Source: Ifrita kowaldi
Lineage: Eukaryota; Chordata; Aves; Passeriformes; Cinclosomatidae
NCBI GenBank assembly: GCA_013398055.1
Contig: VZRS01002417.1
Span: 50,899-114,898, forward strand
DNA: 64,000 nucleotides
Direction of reading: 5' to 3'
Below, one piece after another: positions 26,101-41,100 of the stretch. The notes beneath the pieces are model-generated. The model saw only the letters and a program-made list of their open reading frames with translations. It was not told the origin of the DNA and ran no database searches. A program made the position numbers and the translations under genes. Position 1 is the stretch's first letter; each line of letters opens with the position of its first letter.

Positions 26101-29100
26101 GTTTGTGTAGTCATCAAACGATGTCAGTATTAAATCTCAGCTATCTCGTTGTTCTTCTGTTGTTGTCTTTTGATCATTAAGATGTGCATACACTTTAACT
26201 AGCAGCTAAAATGGAAACATTTTAATGTGGTCAGCAGACTTTTGGTGTTTAGATATGTATCTGCCAGCTCCTACCATCCCTTGCCTTCATCCCTACTTCT
26301 TACTTTTGTTATCCTTGCAGAACACCACGTAGATACAAATCCTTTACTAGCTCTGCTATCAATAACAGAAGTGTCAGCCACATCCTGTTAGTGAGAAGTT
26401 AGGTGTTTGGGGGCAGTAAGGTGCTGGACAGGCATGACAGAAGGTTTTGGTCTTTGGATTGTTTAATAATTGTTGGTGACATAAGCAAGAAAGGGGGGGT
26501 TTCAGAAGATTCAGCAGCATGCAGTGGTAAAAGTAGGAGAATGAGAAATCTTCATATTTGCAAACTTAATGTATTTACTATTTATTAGCTTTAAAGTATG
26601 AATGCAGTGTTCTGTCATGCTATTTTTACAAAGCCTTTTTTTTTCTTTTTTTTAAAGTTGGCTTTCTGTTCTTCAGCAAAGTTGAAATGCAAGAGATTAC
26701 AGGGCAAGATTGCAGGAGTTTCAGCTGGGAAGAAGTCTGTGTTACTGCAGCATCTTTGTAAAACTGCTTCTTGAATGTTGCCAAGAGGTCATGCTAATAA
26801 AGTAATCCTAGAGGCAGGCACTACTTGTGGTCTTCACATTGCATTAGCACCAACTCTTTTTATTCAACAAGCAAAGTTCAAACAACAAGTTTCCCAAAGA
26901 GATGACAGGATGAATGTGTAAAAGGGAGAGCTACAGTGACACAAAATGTTTGTGAGATACGTCAGAGGAAGACAAGTCAGTTAACTGCCGGGGAGAAGGG
27001 CATGGGGGAGACATTCTAATAGTAATGTTTTGAGTTGATATACATTACATGAAAACTTGCTGACTCCAGTTGCAACCTCTTTTTCTTTTTTCTTTTTAAA
27101 TTCATTCTTTCCCTGTAACAGATCTTGTTGTCTCAGTGCAAGTGTACAGCATATGACCATACCTTCCTTCAGTAAAGAATTTATGTAGGAGATTGTACAG
27201 ATAGTGTAGGATGGAAAAGGGTGCAGACACTGCCTTGTTCAGCTCTGGCATGTCCAAGTGGGATCCCAAAACCTGAAGTGGATACACGTTCACTGCTCAA
27301 AAGCAGTAAGAGAAGTGGAACACAGTCATTTTCAACTGCAAACTGCTTCTTTAAGAGTCTGAGGAGATCATGGTGTAAAGTTCATGATCTTGTGTTTGAA
27401 AGGGCATTTGTGGTGCTCTTTTTTTTTATTAAATAACGAAAGAAAAAAATGATACTGAGTGTTAATTTTATCAAGTGGTGGAGTAGCCAGGTTGAAGAAG
27501 GGGAGAAGAAGAAAAGGAATGGATGAGTCTTTCTATAGCAACTGTTTAGCGTCTGGTACTAATTCATCCACTGTTAATTTGTTAGTGTTGCAGCTGTCAG
27601 ATGTTTTGCAAGGACAGATTGTGAGCATAGCTACGGGGCCCTTCTGTTGGTTTTCCACTATGCTGAATATCAGGACTGCAGACTTCTGACTTATCTGGAG
27701 ACTTAGTGACTAATGCAACACTGATGTATTAAGAGGACATAAATTTTATTTCCTTTATTTTTTATGATTGAATAATTTTATTGGTGGAAGAAAGCTTAGT
27801 TTTGCGTAGCAAGTAAATGTTGCAGCATATAAGGGATGAGTCCAGAAAGGAGTTACAGAATTTAGCTGCTTCAAACCTCCCTCAAATGATTATTAATAGA
27901 GGTATTTTATGGCTACATTAACATGCAGGAAAAAATACTTCCCTAACAAAGATTTTTATTGGTGTTCACAAAATCTGCATAGGTCTTCCTTCTCCAAAGA
28001 CTGTTCATCCTTTCTTCTCATGTGCAGAAAGTAGAACTGAAGGCAGAGGTGGGACTGGCAGAATGGAGGTCATGTGTTGTTAGGACTGTTGATATTAACA
28101 GAACTATAGTTTTGGAGGGGAAACCTAAACAATTCCACATTTATCAGTTCTGAGAGGAAATGCTAAGGAAAACTAAGGTAATGTTATACAGGACATAAAG
28201 GAAACAGGATTTTTCTCATTAATTAAGGAGTCTTTCTGAGCCTTTTCTTTTGAAATAATATTGCTGTAGGAAAAATATCTTTTTAGAGAGGTTGTTTTGC
28301 TTGTTTATTTTTCCCATATGACTTTTGCCATTTAAGTATAATAGCAGCAGAACACACAGTTGATGTTACGAATTATTTTGTTACGAATTATTTTGTCTCC
28401 TTGTGATGCCTCCATGTGCCTTGCTTGGTGTAGCTGCGTCATGTTTAGGAGCTCTGACAGAGGAGATACAGCTTCTCTGTGCAGCAGCAGTTGAGAGATT
28501 GCATGTCTTTTCTTTCAGCAAACTTTGTCAGAGCTTTCATAGTTTTAGGAACAAGTTTAGGAGTGCAAAGTAGACAAATTGCATGTAAAAGTGTGTGTTG
28601 GCAGAAATCATCTGCATGTGTTCCTGAGCTTTATGTTCACTTCTGCTCAGGAGGAAGACCTGTGTAGCACTTTGGAGAGCACAAGCATTTTCAATATGTG
28701 GTATTGGTGAGCTATGTAAGCAAAGGTTATAGATAAAATTAAGAAGTAATTTTATTAGGCACATTGGAGGTGTATTCTCTGTTTGGGTTAACCAGAATTT
28801 ATGCAGAGGTAACAAAAATAGGAAGCCTTTATGTCAATAGGGACTTGAATATTGGGAGTTTAGGCAGGAGAGAACATAAAAAGAAGACATGACAGCAAGA
28901 GAAGACAATGAATGATAGAAGATAAATAAGTTGTGCTTTAACTGCCCTTGTAAGAGTTCAAGGAGCTGTCTGTGAAACTGAAAGGCAACAGATTTAGAGC
29001 CAGGGGAAAAGAAAAAGTAGTTTTTGAAACATTTTATAGGGTTAACCTGTGGAACTTGCTGTCACAGAGCACTGTTGGAAATCTTAAAGGAAGAAAGAAT

Positions 29101-32100
29101 AGATCTGGTGCATTGCAAGAAAGTGGAGGTATCTCATTTTCCCTTTTGGGGGAAGGTGAGACAAAATGATGGAATAAATCAGCCAGAACATCCAAAGGAG
29201 AGCTAAGTGCTGTCTATCCGTGCTCTTGAGATAGTACAGTTGTGCATGGTGTTATCTGTTACTTACATGTGGGGCCAAGCCCATGTTTGATTGGGCTCCT
29301 CCCAAGCACCTCCTACCAAGAAGAACTCTGTAGTGTATGTACTGCATTAAAGGATTCCTGTGCATGTTGCCCTACTGGAAAAAATCAAATAGTACGTTCT
29401 CTTTTCTGTTTCCAAGCACTTATTGTTGTTTCTAAAGTTTTCCAGGGTATTAGGCTATCTTCTGCTCAAAGATAGCAATTCTTGAAAGGATGATTTTGGA
29501 GAATATTTTTGTTAGAGACAGTAAAAGTATGTCAGCTTTGTGCAGTATGATTGAATGACTTTAATTGTATTCCACTTCTGCTTTTAAATCATAGCTTAAT
29601 TTCCCTCAAATGAATAAAATATAGGAATTAAAACTATTAGGGTTTTTTTTTCTTTGAAATACTATGTTACTATGTAGTTTTGTTACTACAGCATTCTACG
29701 AAGCAGATCATAGTGAAAAGTATTTCTTTAACTGACAGTCAAGCAATTGTAACTGGTCTCCAGATGAGCAACAAGAGGCTAGATGAGTAGCAAGCATGTA
29801 GATGTCACAGTTGTCCTTCACCACTTATGGCCATTAGCAGGAGTTCAACCTGTTCTGTCATTATCCTGCTGACACTGTACAACAGGTTGTATCGCATTGG
29901 CACTGGCTTCCATATGTCAGCACATCTGTGAGCGGTCAACTCAACCAACCATCTCCAAGTCCCCACTTTTGCCAAGGATATTGCTTGAAGCATATTTTCA
30001 AGGAGACGAGAGCACACATCTTTTAGTTGTCAGATTTCTGTGTATCAGCATGGATTAATTCCCTTTTCTTCTCTAATACTGGTTTATAAGTGTAGGAAGT
30101 TTCCAGTAAATGCATTGTGAGGTGTGAAATTCCTTCCCTCCTTTTCATTGTTATTTTTCGGTTTCCTCTTGGGGTTTCCCCCCCAAAACAAATGCACTAA
30201 TCTCAAATGTTTTTCCAGAAAACATGAGATATTTAGAATTATATGCAACATTACATAGCATGCTGTGTACATGAATGACAGATTAACTATATCTTAAGCA
30301 GTGTTAATAATGACATCATTTGTCAGTCCAAGTAAATAACTCAACTTTACAGAGAATCTTTACAAGTCACTTTCCCCGCTACTTCACTTTCAAAGTGGTA
30401 GCTGTTACATTCTCATCATCCTTGTTTCCTTTAAAATTCAGGCATATAGATTTAGTACAGGCCATGAGAAGCCTAAATAATCTTGTACTTGTAAACGCAC
30501 TATATTCTAATAAAATGAAAAAAAAACCAAAACAAAAAATGAAAAACTTCCATGGCTGAGTTAATTTTTTCCCCTCTTAATTTAAACTGATAAAACTGTG
30601 TGAAACATGCAGGTAAATTATTTTACTTTGAAATACAAATTAGTAAACTAATTTTCCTCTGAAATGATTATTGTATACTCATCAATGAGAGGTTACACTG
30701 CAAACCATAGGCAGTAACAACAAGTGTGTGTGGGGCTTTTTCCTTATTTGCATTGAATATTTAGCTCTGTGAGGTGTCTCTGCAGTGAAAAAGACCCTCC
30801 TGTAGCAGTGGTGGAGTTTTTGCTTGCTCCTTTGTCAAGCAATTATTAGTTTTTCTTCCTTTGTACTGTAGTGTCTCTTACAGAGGTCTCGCTTTTGTGG
30901 CCAAAAAATAATAAAATCCCTATTAGTAGCAGGATCCAGAACAAGTACATGTGGAAGGTTTTCTTGCTATACTGGAGCTATTAATGTGCCTATACTGCAG
31001 GAGATGGGCTGAATACACTCATTGATTCTCACTGCCACAGGAAAACAAGAGATTTCTCATAAGTTAATGATAATACTATGGTTAACTAACCAGATTTCTC
31101 AGAATTGAACTGATTTTGCCATCTGGGTTAAAAAAAAAGTTTTTTCAGATTCCTAGACATTCAGTGAGAGAAAATTGTTTTAGTGAATTGAAAAGTGAAA
31201 CTGTGCATGCATGCAAGCATGTGCATGCAGCAACGTATGTTATTTATTGTTTAAATGTATATTGAGTGTTTTATTGGAGCCAAAATAAAGGTTCAGTGCT
31301 TTTCAGAAAGTATTTGCAATTTATAATCAAATTTATTAGAAATAAAACATTTGATTTTAATAGGAGAAAAGATTGCATTTTAGGAATATTAAACAAAATA
31401 TTTAATTTTTAAGATTATTTTAATTTTCTAAATTTGAAATTGATTTTTGAGGTTGACTTGCTCATGCAAGAAAAATTCACTTTCAAAAGAATGCTTAAAA
31501 AGTCACCCACTCTACTGATTCCAGATTTTATAGTAAGCCTTACAGTACAGTAGCATCATTAAATCATTTTTAACTAGGGATATTGTCAACTTTCTGTCAA
31601 AAACTGGATATGAAGTGCAATGTGAAAGTATCCTATCCTATTTAAATGTGAACATGTTGTTTTGCATATGCAGGTCCAGATTTGTTCCACTTTATTTTAG
31701 GCATTGACCTTACATATCTGCCTTGTCACCTTCAATCCTTCTCGAGTTACACCCCAAAGTGCCTCCAGGGAGCAGTTCAAAACTGAGACCCCTGTGTCAC
31801 TATCCTGCCTGTAGCCCATGTCTGCTGTGCCCTGACTTGGTGTCTTGACACCTTGCCCAGCTTTACGTTTTGCTGTTGCAGGCATGTTGCACAACTGGTG
31901 TGTTTTCTGGTCCCCTTTAATTTCTCCTGTCCATGAGCACAAACTTCCAAGGCAGATCTGGGCAGCTTTAGAGTATGAATGGGATGGAAGCCTCACTCAG
32001 CCTCAAGAACCCTCAGCAGCTTTGCTGGGCAAGTGAGATCATTGTGCCAGAGGAAATACCAATATCTATTTGCACCTCTGTGTGCTGGTTAGCCACAGCA

Positions 32101-35100
32101 CACAATCCACAGCTCAGAGTGAAAACTGGCTCAACATGTGTTTAATAAAATTGAGGAGCTGAGTGAGTGGTTGGTTTTGTTGGCTGCTCTGCCAGTTTGA
32201 TAAAATTCCTGTTTGAGCTGTGCTAGTCCAATTGTCCCTTATGCTAGGTTTTGGAAGGGGTGCACATGGTTAGGCCTGCATGTGCTCATCTCACTCTGCA
32301 GCAAGAGTCACAGCTGCCATTTGGTGGCATTACTGGAAATTCAGAAACTCACCTGTTGCAATCCTGAGTAGCTTGCTCTAGGGGACCCTGCTTGGGCAGG
32401 GAGGTTGGGTTAGGTGACCTCCAGTGGTCCCTTCCAACTCCTTGTGGTTCTGTGGAATCTCATTTTAGATTAGGTAGTTTAAGACTGTAATTAAAGATCT
32501 AAAGGGTAACCTGCCTGGAAAGACAGGTATAGTTTGGCCAGTCATCTACAGGTAATGTGAATAGAGATGTGTTAATAGCCTCATTGCAAGAACCTGAAAA
32601 TTCAAATTGTTTATTAGAAGCCTTCTAGCTGTGGTTATCTTTGTAAGGAGAACACCTTAAGGATCTATCCATGTACTCATAAGTTTATTTTTTCTAATTT
32701 CTATGTAATCTATGCCTGAAAAATATGATCTTTAGAATGCATTTAGATGCTATGAATAGTAAAAAAATAATTCAACAGTTCTTTAATAGTAGTGATTGAT
32801 ACTACTGAATGGCTGTCTCAGAACAGATGTAACATTACCCCTGTGCAGTTGCCTAAAAGATCACCAGTGTAAATGGGACCATAGTCAGAAACAGATGTTT
32901 TTCATCTTTTGGCTTCTGAGGGTCATGGGGATGCTGCTGGTGATCTAAAAGGACTGTTTACGCACATCTGAGATTTCACCTCAAATGAGAAAAGGGTGAG
33001 ATAGCAAAGGAGGTTAAGCACTTGGAAAATCTTCTTTCTCTCTCTTCCATGACATTGGGAATGTCTGGTGGTACAGAAGTACTGGTGTAGTCAGTCAGGA
33101 AAGGGCTGCTAGCATGGATGAGACACTACTGGCAAATCTGTATTTTAGGCAAGCCATACTCCATAAAGTCAAACTGCAACCCAGGTAAAAGTGCAGCCTT
33201 ACTGGTGAAATTGCCTGCCACATCAGGAGCTTCCTAAAGCCCCATGAGGTCCAGCAGGGATTGTACCAATTTTTACCCTGGCATCCAACAAGTGTCTGAT
33301 GTTGACAGTGTCTTGTTAAGAACCTCCCAAGATAATTTAAAATTCTTTACTGTTTCTTTCATAGGGCTCCTCGATTTAAGGGATTCCAGCAGCAGGACAG
33401 CCAGGAGCTTCTGCACTATCTGTTGGATGCAATCAGGATTGAGGAGACAAAAGTAACGTCTTTGTGTGTCTTTTAAAAGTGAACTACCAGTCATTGCTTC
33501 AATGTTCTTCATGTTCTCAGTGTTTTAAAGATGTGCTTAATGGAGTAGGAGTGTCTATTTTCATTATATTGAGAAAAATATTTTTTTGAAAGATAATTAT
33601 GTTCATGTGTTAAGATAGTTGATTGGAATGAAAGTTTCAGTTAGTAGTAGGAGTATGGTAAGTAGAACATGACAACTTTAGGAATCTGAGTTGTTTGCCT
33701 TTACAAAAAGGAAAAGGAAGGAAAAAAAGGACATCTGAGATGTCAAGAAAATAAAGGTAGGACCTCTGTGTTAGCTAACAAAGTGAATTTAAAGCTTTGG
33801 AACAAAAATTGGAAGTTCTTAGCTATGGCCCTGCCCAAAATTTAACTGAAAATTTTCACTGAAAATTGTGGGAGAAAAAAAATCATGCAAAGTTTCTTGT
33901 GTCTCTTGAAAGTGTGAGGAACTCCGTGTTTTATCAGCAAGGTGATGCTTTTCATTGCTTAAAATCTACATCCAAGTTATGTGAAGTATAGAAGCAGTTT
34001 GTTATATTGAAAACATCCCCGTGTGAGTTTTTTTGTTTCTTTTCCTTCATTATTTGTGCTTCCTGCATTGTTCATGCAAGAAAGGGTGTGTTTAGTTGCT
34101 ATTTTGACCACATCAGATTTAATCTGTCTGACTTAGTCTTGGATCCTTCTTTTCAGATCACGCATTGTGGTAAATAGCCTTTTCTAGGCCTCCTCTAAAG
34201 GAAGACCTTAAATCTTGTACTGAGCAGAGTACTTCCTCTTCTCTTTCAATTTAGTAACCCGATGAATGTCATGATCCTGAGCTGAATTATCTCACAGATA
34301 AGATGTAAAGCTGTGTCTGAGCCCAGTTCCTGGCACTACAGTAGAGCGGAACAAGTCCCCATCCTGCCAGAATACTAGTATTTACTGGTCTTGTCAGCAG
34401 CATTCTTGATTATAAACAGAACTGAACTGCAAGAAAAAACAGTTAAACCTTGACACTGTCATGCTTAGAAAATGATGTCTGTAACAGGGCACATAACAGA
34501 AGCAGCTGACTTCTTTAGAAAAGAGTTGTTATGTTTTTGCAGCAGAGGGAAACTTTATTATTTTATTTTTTGATTTTTGTGTAATAAAAGGTGAAAACTA
34601 TATTTTCTTGACAAAGGAAGATTCACAGGAAGCAGGATTATTACAACAACTAAGCTGCTTCTCCAGGAGGTGCTTGTGCTTTCCCCTCAAGTGAGTCAGT
34701 CTCCTGTCAGCTTCACCAGCAGATGTGCCATCATTGCAGTAACCTGCATTAGCATTTGCCTTTTGAATCATTTATTATTAGAGAGCAGTGACAGCTACAG
34801 TTCCTACCTCAAAAGAGTGATGGAAGATGGCGAGAATTTATGGTGGTTTTTGGGCAGTATTTCTGCCACCCCATCACCAGACAGAGAGAGGTGGGTGCCA
34901 CCCTGCCCTGCAATTACATCCCACTGCTGCCCTAATGGTGCATGACTGCAGACACATCGTTATCACCTCAGGGTGCTCTGCCACCGACAACGCTAGTAAA
35001 AGCTCTCTCCTCCTCCCTCTCAGATTTTTTAAATTATCCCATGTTTCAGGTCTGTAGATGGCAGACAACCAGCAAACATAAGGCCTGTGCTGGCTGGACA

Positions 35101-38100
35101 CAGGCAGGAGCCCAGCAGCTGCCCCTGTGGCCTCCCCACCACGCAGGCTCTGGCTGGGCACTGCCTGCAGCAGCGTGTTTGCCACCAGAACCCCATAGCA
35201 GGGGTTACAGCTGCTAAACTTGCTCTTTCATGCTGCTTTTAAACTTCCTTCTTGGAAGAGGGAACAGCTCTGCTGAAAGGTGGCTGGCTGCTTTGCCATC
35301 CACCTATGAGACAGCTGAACATGGCCATCCCCACTTCCCTATCCCTGTCAGGATTAGTTATTTTTAAACCCTTAGTTTTGATGAGAAATACATATAATAC
35401 ATAACATGGCACTACTTATAGGAGCTAACCAAAAATCCTGTTATACTTTTGCCTCTTCTGTGTGGTTTTGTGTTTGTATCTGACACCAGTGCTGAACTTT
35501 TTCATTTTCTGTGGCAAAAAGTTGGAAAGTGTGTTTGTACACAAGTGGACTTTTAAGCTAAAAGCTTGGCCATACAACAATAAAGATGACATAGCGTCTG
35601 CCGTTTCCAGCAATGTGGGCTGGAGATGGTTTCACACCGGGGCCTGAAGTGGCTGAACCCTGCTGCTAATTGATTAATGTCTGCTGCCATTGTCCACAGC
35701 ACCCTCCCCATTCAAAGACTATGTCTTTCTTTGACCTAAATAAATGGTTCAACGCGCTAATCCCAACAAAAGGGTTGCTTATGGCCCTAAACCCATTTAT
35801 GGTGCTCAACTTCATGAATTACCTATTGATTAATCCTTTTAGTATATTGTTGGCTTTAAGATGAACAAAGCTGAGCTCGGGGCAGCGGGAGTTAATTCAC
35901 AAGCCAGGTCACATACTCATAAGGTCGGAGTATGACTTGGTCTGATGGGTGTCTGAACTGGAAACCAAACCTCTGACGCTGTCTGTCATCCTCACACTGC
36001 TGTGATATGTGGCTTGGAAGTGTGCTTTGCTGCCTGGAAACTAGAGCCATTTATTAATCTTTCTGTTAGGACATAGGGTTTGAGTTGCAGAAGGTTTGGT
36101 ATAACCATTTCTCTCTTAGCATGGTACTTTGCTCTAAGTGCGACTTCAGTATTTAACTATAAATATCATTTGCACACCGACAAGAGAGACTTGTCCATGT
36201 TACTAGAGCTTGTAGATCAGAGAGACAGGACATTTGCCAGGAAAAGGGGAAGCACAGGTCATGCATTCTGGAGTCAGGGGACCTGATTCATCCTCCTGCT
36301 TCTCTCTCTGCAGTGTGTCAGAGGCTGGGCTTTTCTACCAGCCCATGCGGTTCTGCTGCCAGGAATACAACGTCTCCTCACCTCCAGGCAGCTGAGAAAT
36401 AATGGGCAGAAGCACTCCGTGTCTGGAGGGGCAGATACAAATTCATTAATGAATTTGCTTCTTTCTGATCCTTCTTTCAAACCTGTAGTTTTTAGGATTT
36501 TTTCTGAGTAAATGTCGATAACATTTACATGGATTCATATGAAGTTTTCTTTCTCTTCTAAGGTTTTCTAACATACCTCTGGAATTTGCAGTGTTAGAAA
36601 ATAAAAAGAAGTGATAAAAATAGTGCCCAAACACAGTCACTGAAGTCTGGCTACTGAAAGACACTTAGCTGCCTTCCAAGTATTTTGTATCCTAGTCAAT
36701 CAGCATTAGTCCATTCACAATGGGAGAAGTGGATAGTATTAGTTCACTGAAAATCTCATAGTTCCTTGGTAACCTGTAAAGTGCCCTATGATGGTTCCCT
36801 TTTAAGGAAAGGAAATTTTTGGATGATTATCCACTAAAGTTAAGTTCATAGACTTTTGACATTATTAGTGAATAACAACAGTAGTTTTACAATATTAAAT
36901 TATGCTTATTTTATGGAAATAAGATAAAGTCTAATCATATATTACTAGTTTTTAGAATGTTAACACTTAAAATACTTGGTTTTATTTTTACTTCTAGCGT
37001 ATACAAACTGGTATCTTAAAAGCATTTAATAACCCAACTACTAAGACAGCAGATGAAGAAACTAGAAGAAAAGTCAAAGGTATGCAACTCCTTATTGAAA
37101 ACTTCTAAAACTGCACTAGTCTTTAAATACCATTTTCTTCAGAACTGCCTATTGCGAGCATATCCGAAGTGCTGTGATTGCTAGGCTTTATTTTGTGTTA
37201 CTCTAGTGCCGCCTAGTGTGTACCTAAAGTATAGAGCTGACTTGCATCTGTGTCCAGGAGAAAGGCTCCCCGATGATAATAATGCATCTTCTAATAATAA
37301 ATAGAACTTAATTTTGTTTTCTAAAACAGCCTGCTCCATATTTGTTATATAGTCATAATTACTTTATACTCAGAGAGGCCACTTTCCATAAATAAAACTG
37401 ATTTCTGTTAGTTGACTGGTACTGTGAGCACTCTAAATACACTTACAAAGTCAAGATAGGCAGCTTTCTAAAGAAGGCTTTTTTTTTCAAAAGAAGAGGT
37501 TTTATTTTTTTTTTTGCATGTGTTTGTTTATTCAGTAGTTCTAATTTGGGGGATTTTGTTTTAATTAAAATCCTAACAGTTAAGATGTTTTGTAAGTCAT
37601 CCTTCCCAAATCTGCAAACATTAATGCATAAAGATGTATTAGAAGAGGATTTTGTTACATTTTTTAGAGCTTTATAGTTGAAAAAGAAACCATTTTGAAA
37701 GGGTGATAACCTGTCTGCTTACCCCAGTCTCTGTATCAAGGCAATGCAATATTATATATTCAAAAGAAAACTGAGATTTTATTTTAAAAGCTTCTTCTTA
37801 AGAGATGCAATATTACTATTCTGTTACAGAAGATGGGGAAGGAAAGGATGAAAGGGAACCTTCTCACTAAAATATTTTTAAATGTTGAGATAACAGTATA
37901 TGATAAATTAGTTATTGTATTGTATTCAAAATATTTTGAATATGTTTAAAATTGTACTTTCATAATATATCTTGGAAAGAATTTTGTTGTACTTATAGTG
38001 TGGCATTGGATGTGTTATTTTTCACATTTAAAAAAGGCAATGTTTTTTCAGCATATGGAAGAGAGGGTGTGAAGATGAACTTCATAGATAGGATCTTTGT

Positions 38101-41100
38101 TGGTGAATTGACTAGCACTGTCATGTGTGAGGAATGTGAAAATGTAGGTATTCTGGAATTTGGTTTGATGTGGAATAGATCACATACTGGTTTGATTACG
38201 TTGTCTTGAAAGTATAAAATTGTGTTGCCAATTTTATACTTGTTTGTTTGTTTGTAAAAACAAGACTTTATTGAAAGTTTCTCATTTGAAATGATTTATT
38301 CCTTCTTTAAAGCATTATCCTCCCAAACCTAAGAAGAGGGATCCTTTGAATTCAAAAAAAGGATTCAAGTACTGGGTTTGATTTTATATCTGACTTAAGG
38401 CTGGAGGTTCCAAATTCTATAATCATATGTGTTACACATCAGTGTTATTTGATATTTTTAAAACACTTACCTATCTTAAAACATAAATCCTCCTGCCTGC
38501 TCTTCTGGGACACTCCTGAAAATTGGAAATTACTTACTTTGAATTAGAATGAGTGGGAAAATGCTAAAATTACTTCTTTTTCTTTGAAGTATATTTTATA
38601 ATTAATGTAATAACCCTAATGAACAGTATATTCCTTTCATAATTAATACTACTGACATTCCATCAAAAATACTTTCCATGATCCTTATAATTTTCTTTTA
38701 AGTTTGAAAGAGAAAAATCTTATTTGCATGACTTTTCTAATTGAATGTTACATTTGTGTTTGGTTTAAAACATTCTATTTCATATTATAGAGATTAAGTA
38801 AATTAATCAATCTGAAAAATTAAGCACAGTCCTGCAGTGCCAGGTAAAGTTCCCTGTGTGTGATGTGTAGATTACTCTTCAATGTGCTACTAGTACCAAT
38901 GAAGAACTTTGACTATATAAAAAATAGAGGTTGGATGTATTTTGCATGTCTCATCTATTTTTGCTGGATTCTTACATTCTGCCTGCACAGGACTTGGGAA
39001 TATGCTGGCTGTAGCCCTTTGAGGAAGAGTTTAGCTTTCATTTTCCTTTGCCTGCACTGGCAAGATATTTTTCACACGTTTGGTCATGCAGACCGACACT
39101 TTAGAGGAACCCCTGTTTGAACATGGCTCACCAGGCAGTCAGTCACCAGAGCTGCTCTGCTTTTGATCTCATTTATTGCTTTACTGGAAGCTAAACGTTC
39201 CTGAGTCCCTCGCATATAAACTTGCAGTCTGTACCACGTGTCACAGGTGGAAGATGGGGTCACAAATAGAAGAGGGGACACGGTGATGGTAATTGATGGC
39301 ATGACTGTGACTTAAATGTACAACATTTTTACTTCTTTTTTTAAGGTTTTGTTTTTTCACAGTCTTTCCAGAGGTAAGATAAGTCAGTTTTGGAAGGAAT
39401 TCGAGAACAGCAAGGGAGAGAGCCTAAGGAACTTAGTGATAAAGGCAGATGGAAAGTGCTGAAAGAGATTGTCTAGGTATGCAAGATATTTCCAGCTTAT
39501 ACATGGCAAAATGAAACCTCAGTACAAAAAAAGAGGTTGGTTTTTTTCAGTCCCCTTTTCCCCTGTAACTGGATTTATTTTACCAATTATGATATGGTGT
39601 GAAAAGATCTAACAAAGCTTTTGACTGTAACCAGTAAGACTGACTTAACTGAGAGCATGAGGTTAGAACCTGTCACTTAACTGTCATTAACCAGTCCTTG
39701 CTGCGTAACAGCTCAAACACCTGTGCAGAAGCGTCCAGAATCAGGAAACTCTAAAAGGTAGCTTTCTGCCAAATGGTACCACAGAGGCCCATGTGACTTG
39801 AAAATCCATCTGGAGCTTACAGAAACTGAGCACCACACTGCTTCAAGTCAGTTCATGCCCAGATGAATGGCCTTGTCCTTTGTCTCTGTGTGCTGAAGTT
39901 TTGTGTGGTATTACAAAGAAATACCATTACAAAAGCTCTGAGAAACCTCTTAATAAAATTTTTTTAAAAAGTTAGTGGGAAGTTCTTCATTGTAGTTTCA
40001 TACATCTTGTAAGTAATTAGCTTTTTGTATAGTTTTTGGTAATACATTGATTAAATAAAGGGAGCTGTGTACTAAATCCATATACTGTTCTTTGTGTTTA
40101 AGTGCACTTTCTCTTTTTCTTCAAGATTTCAACAGTAAAAGAACCTTTCATTGATCTTTCACTTCCTATAATAGAGGAGAGGGTAAGAAACAGAATCTGT
40201 AATAAGTAACTGTTGCTTCCAGTGGATTGTTTTTAATACCCTTATGAAGTTATTTATGCATATACACAGTTTTGATTTCAAGCCTGAAAATGTAACCTTG
40301 TCCATAAATACATCTACTGTTATCCATCTATTCCTTATATGATTTTCTACATATATACATGCATATATATAGGCATACAATGTCATAAGTGCATATATCT
40401 TTAAATTAGTCCAAACTTGGATCAAATGCCCATAGTAACTTAGAGAATATATGAGTCTGAGACTGGCTTAATTAAATAGCATGTACTTATATAAATAGAA
40501 TGATTATAAGCCTTTTCTTTTTTTGGAGGTCCAGAGAGGCAGATTCTAACCTGTTAGTTTGTTTCTAGAGAACCTGAGTCCCTTGGGGTGGTGTTTACCT
40601 ACAGGATGAGACACTGTAGAAATGGATATTTGAATGTATTTGTTCTGATGGTCTCAGCATTTCGTGGATTGCCTCCATTAGCTGCAGAGGAACTGTGTTC
40701 CTTTGAAGGCATAAACTGTTTTTTCAGAACTTGGGCTTTTCATTTGAGAGTAGTGGGGGTGGGTTGGGAGTGGTTCTTCCCCCATCCTGCATATAGTCAT
40801 CTACATTTAAGGGAGAGTAATTAATGTAATATTTTTTTCTGTATAAAATGTATTCTCCCCCAAACAGGAGTTTTTTTCATAACAAATTCTTCATCCTCAT
40901 TGGTGCATTGAGTGCAGATGCCTGTGGGAGTTAAGGCTTTAAGAGCATTTTGGGTATCTGGGCCCTTGTGCTTCCTGGCTCCCATGTGTAACAAGGAAAG
41001 TTTGTGGGTTCTGTTTGAGAGCGATTTCTGTGGGCATTCAGCAGTCGCTGCCCTTACTTGGGGATGGGCATTACTTTATAGTCATCACTTTCCTTTACAG

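Larger units (their letters stand above)
24713..33364 (+). other. USP45: USP45 intron 7
   Basis: The longest intron between coding exons (about 8.65 kb). It contains a probable CR1-like relic at 28960-29215, a CR1 3-prime tail at 32333-32465 and a 15-bp tandem duplication at 28366-28395. Otherwise it is AT-rich sequence without recognised features. Confidence 0.7.
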
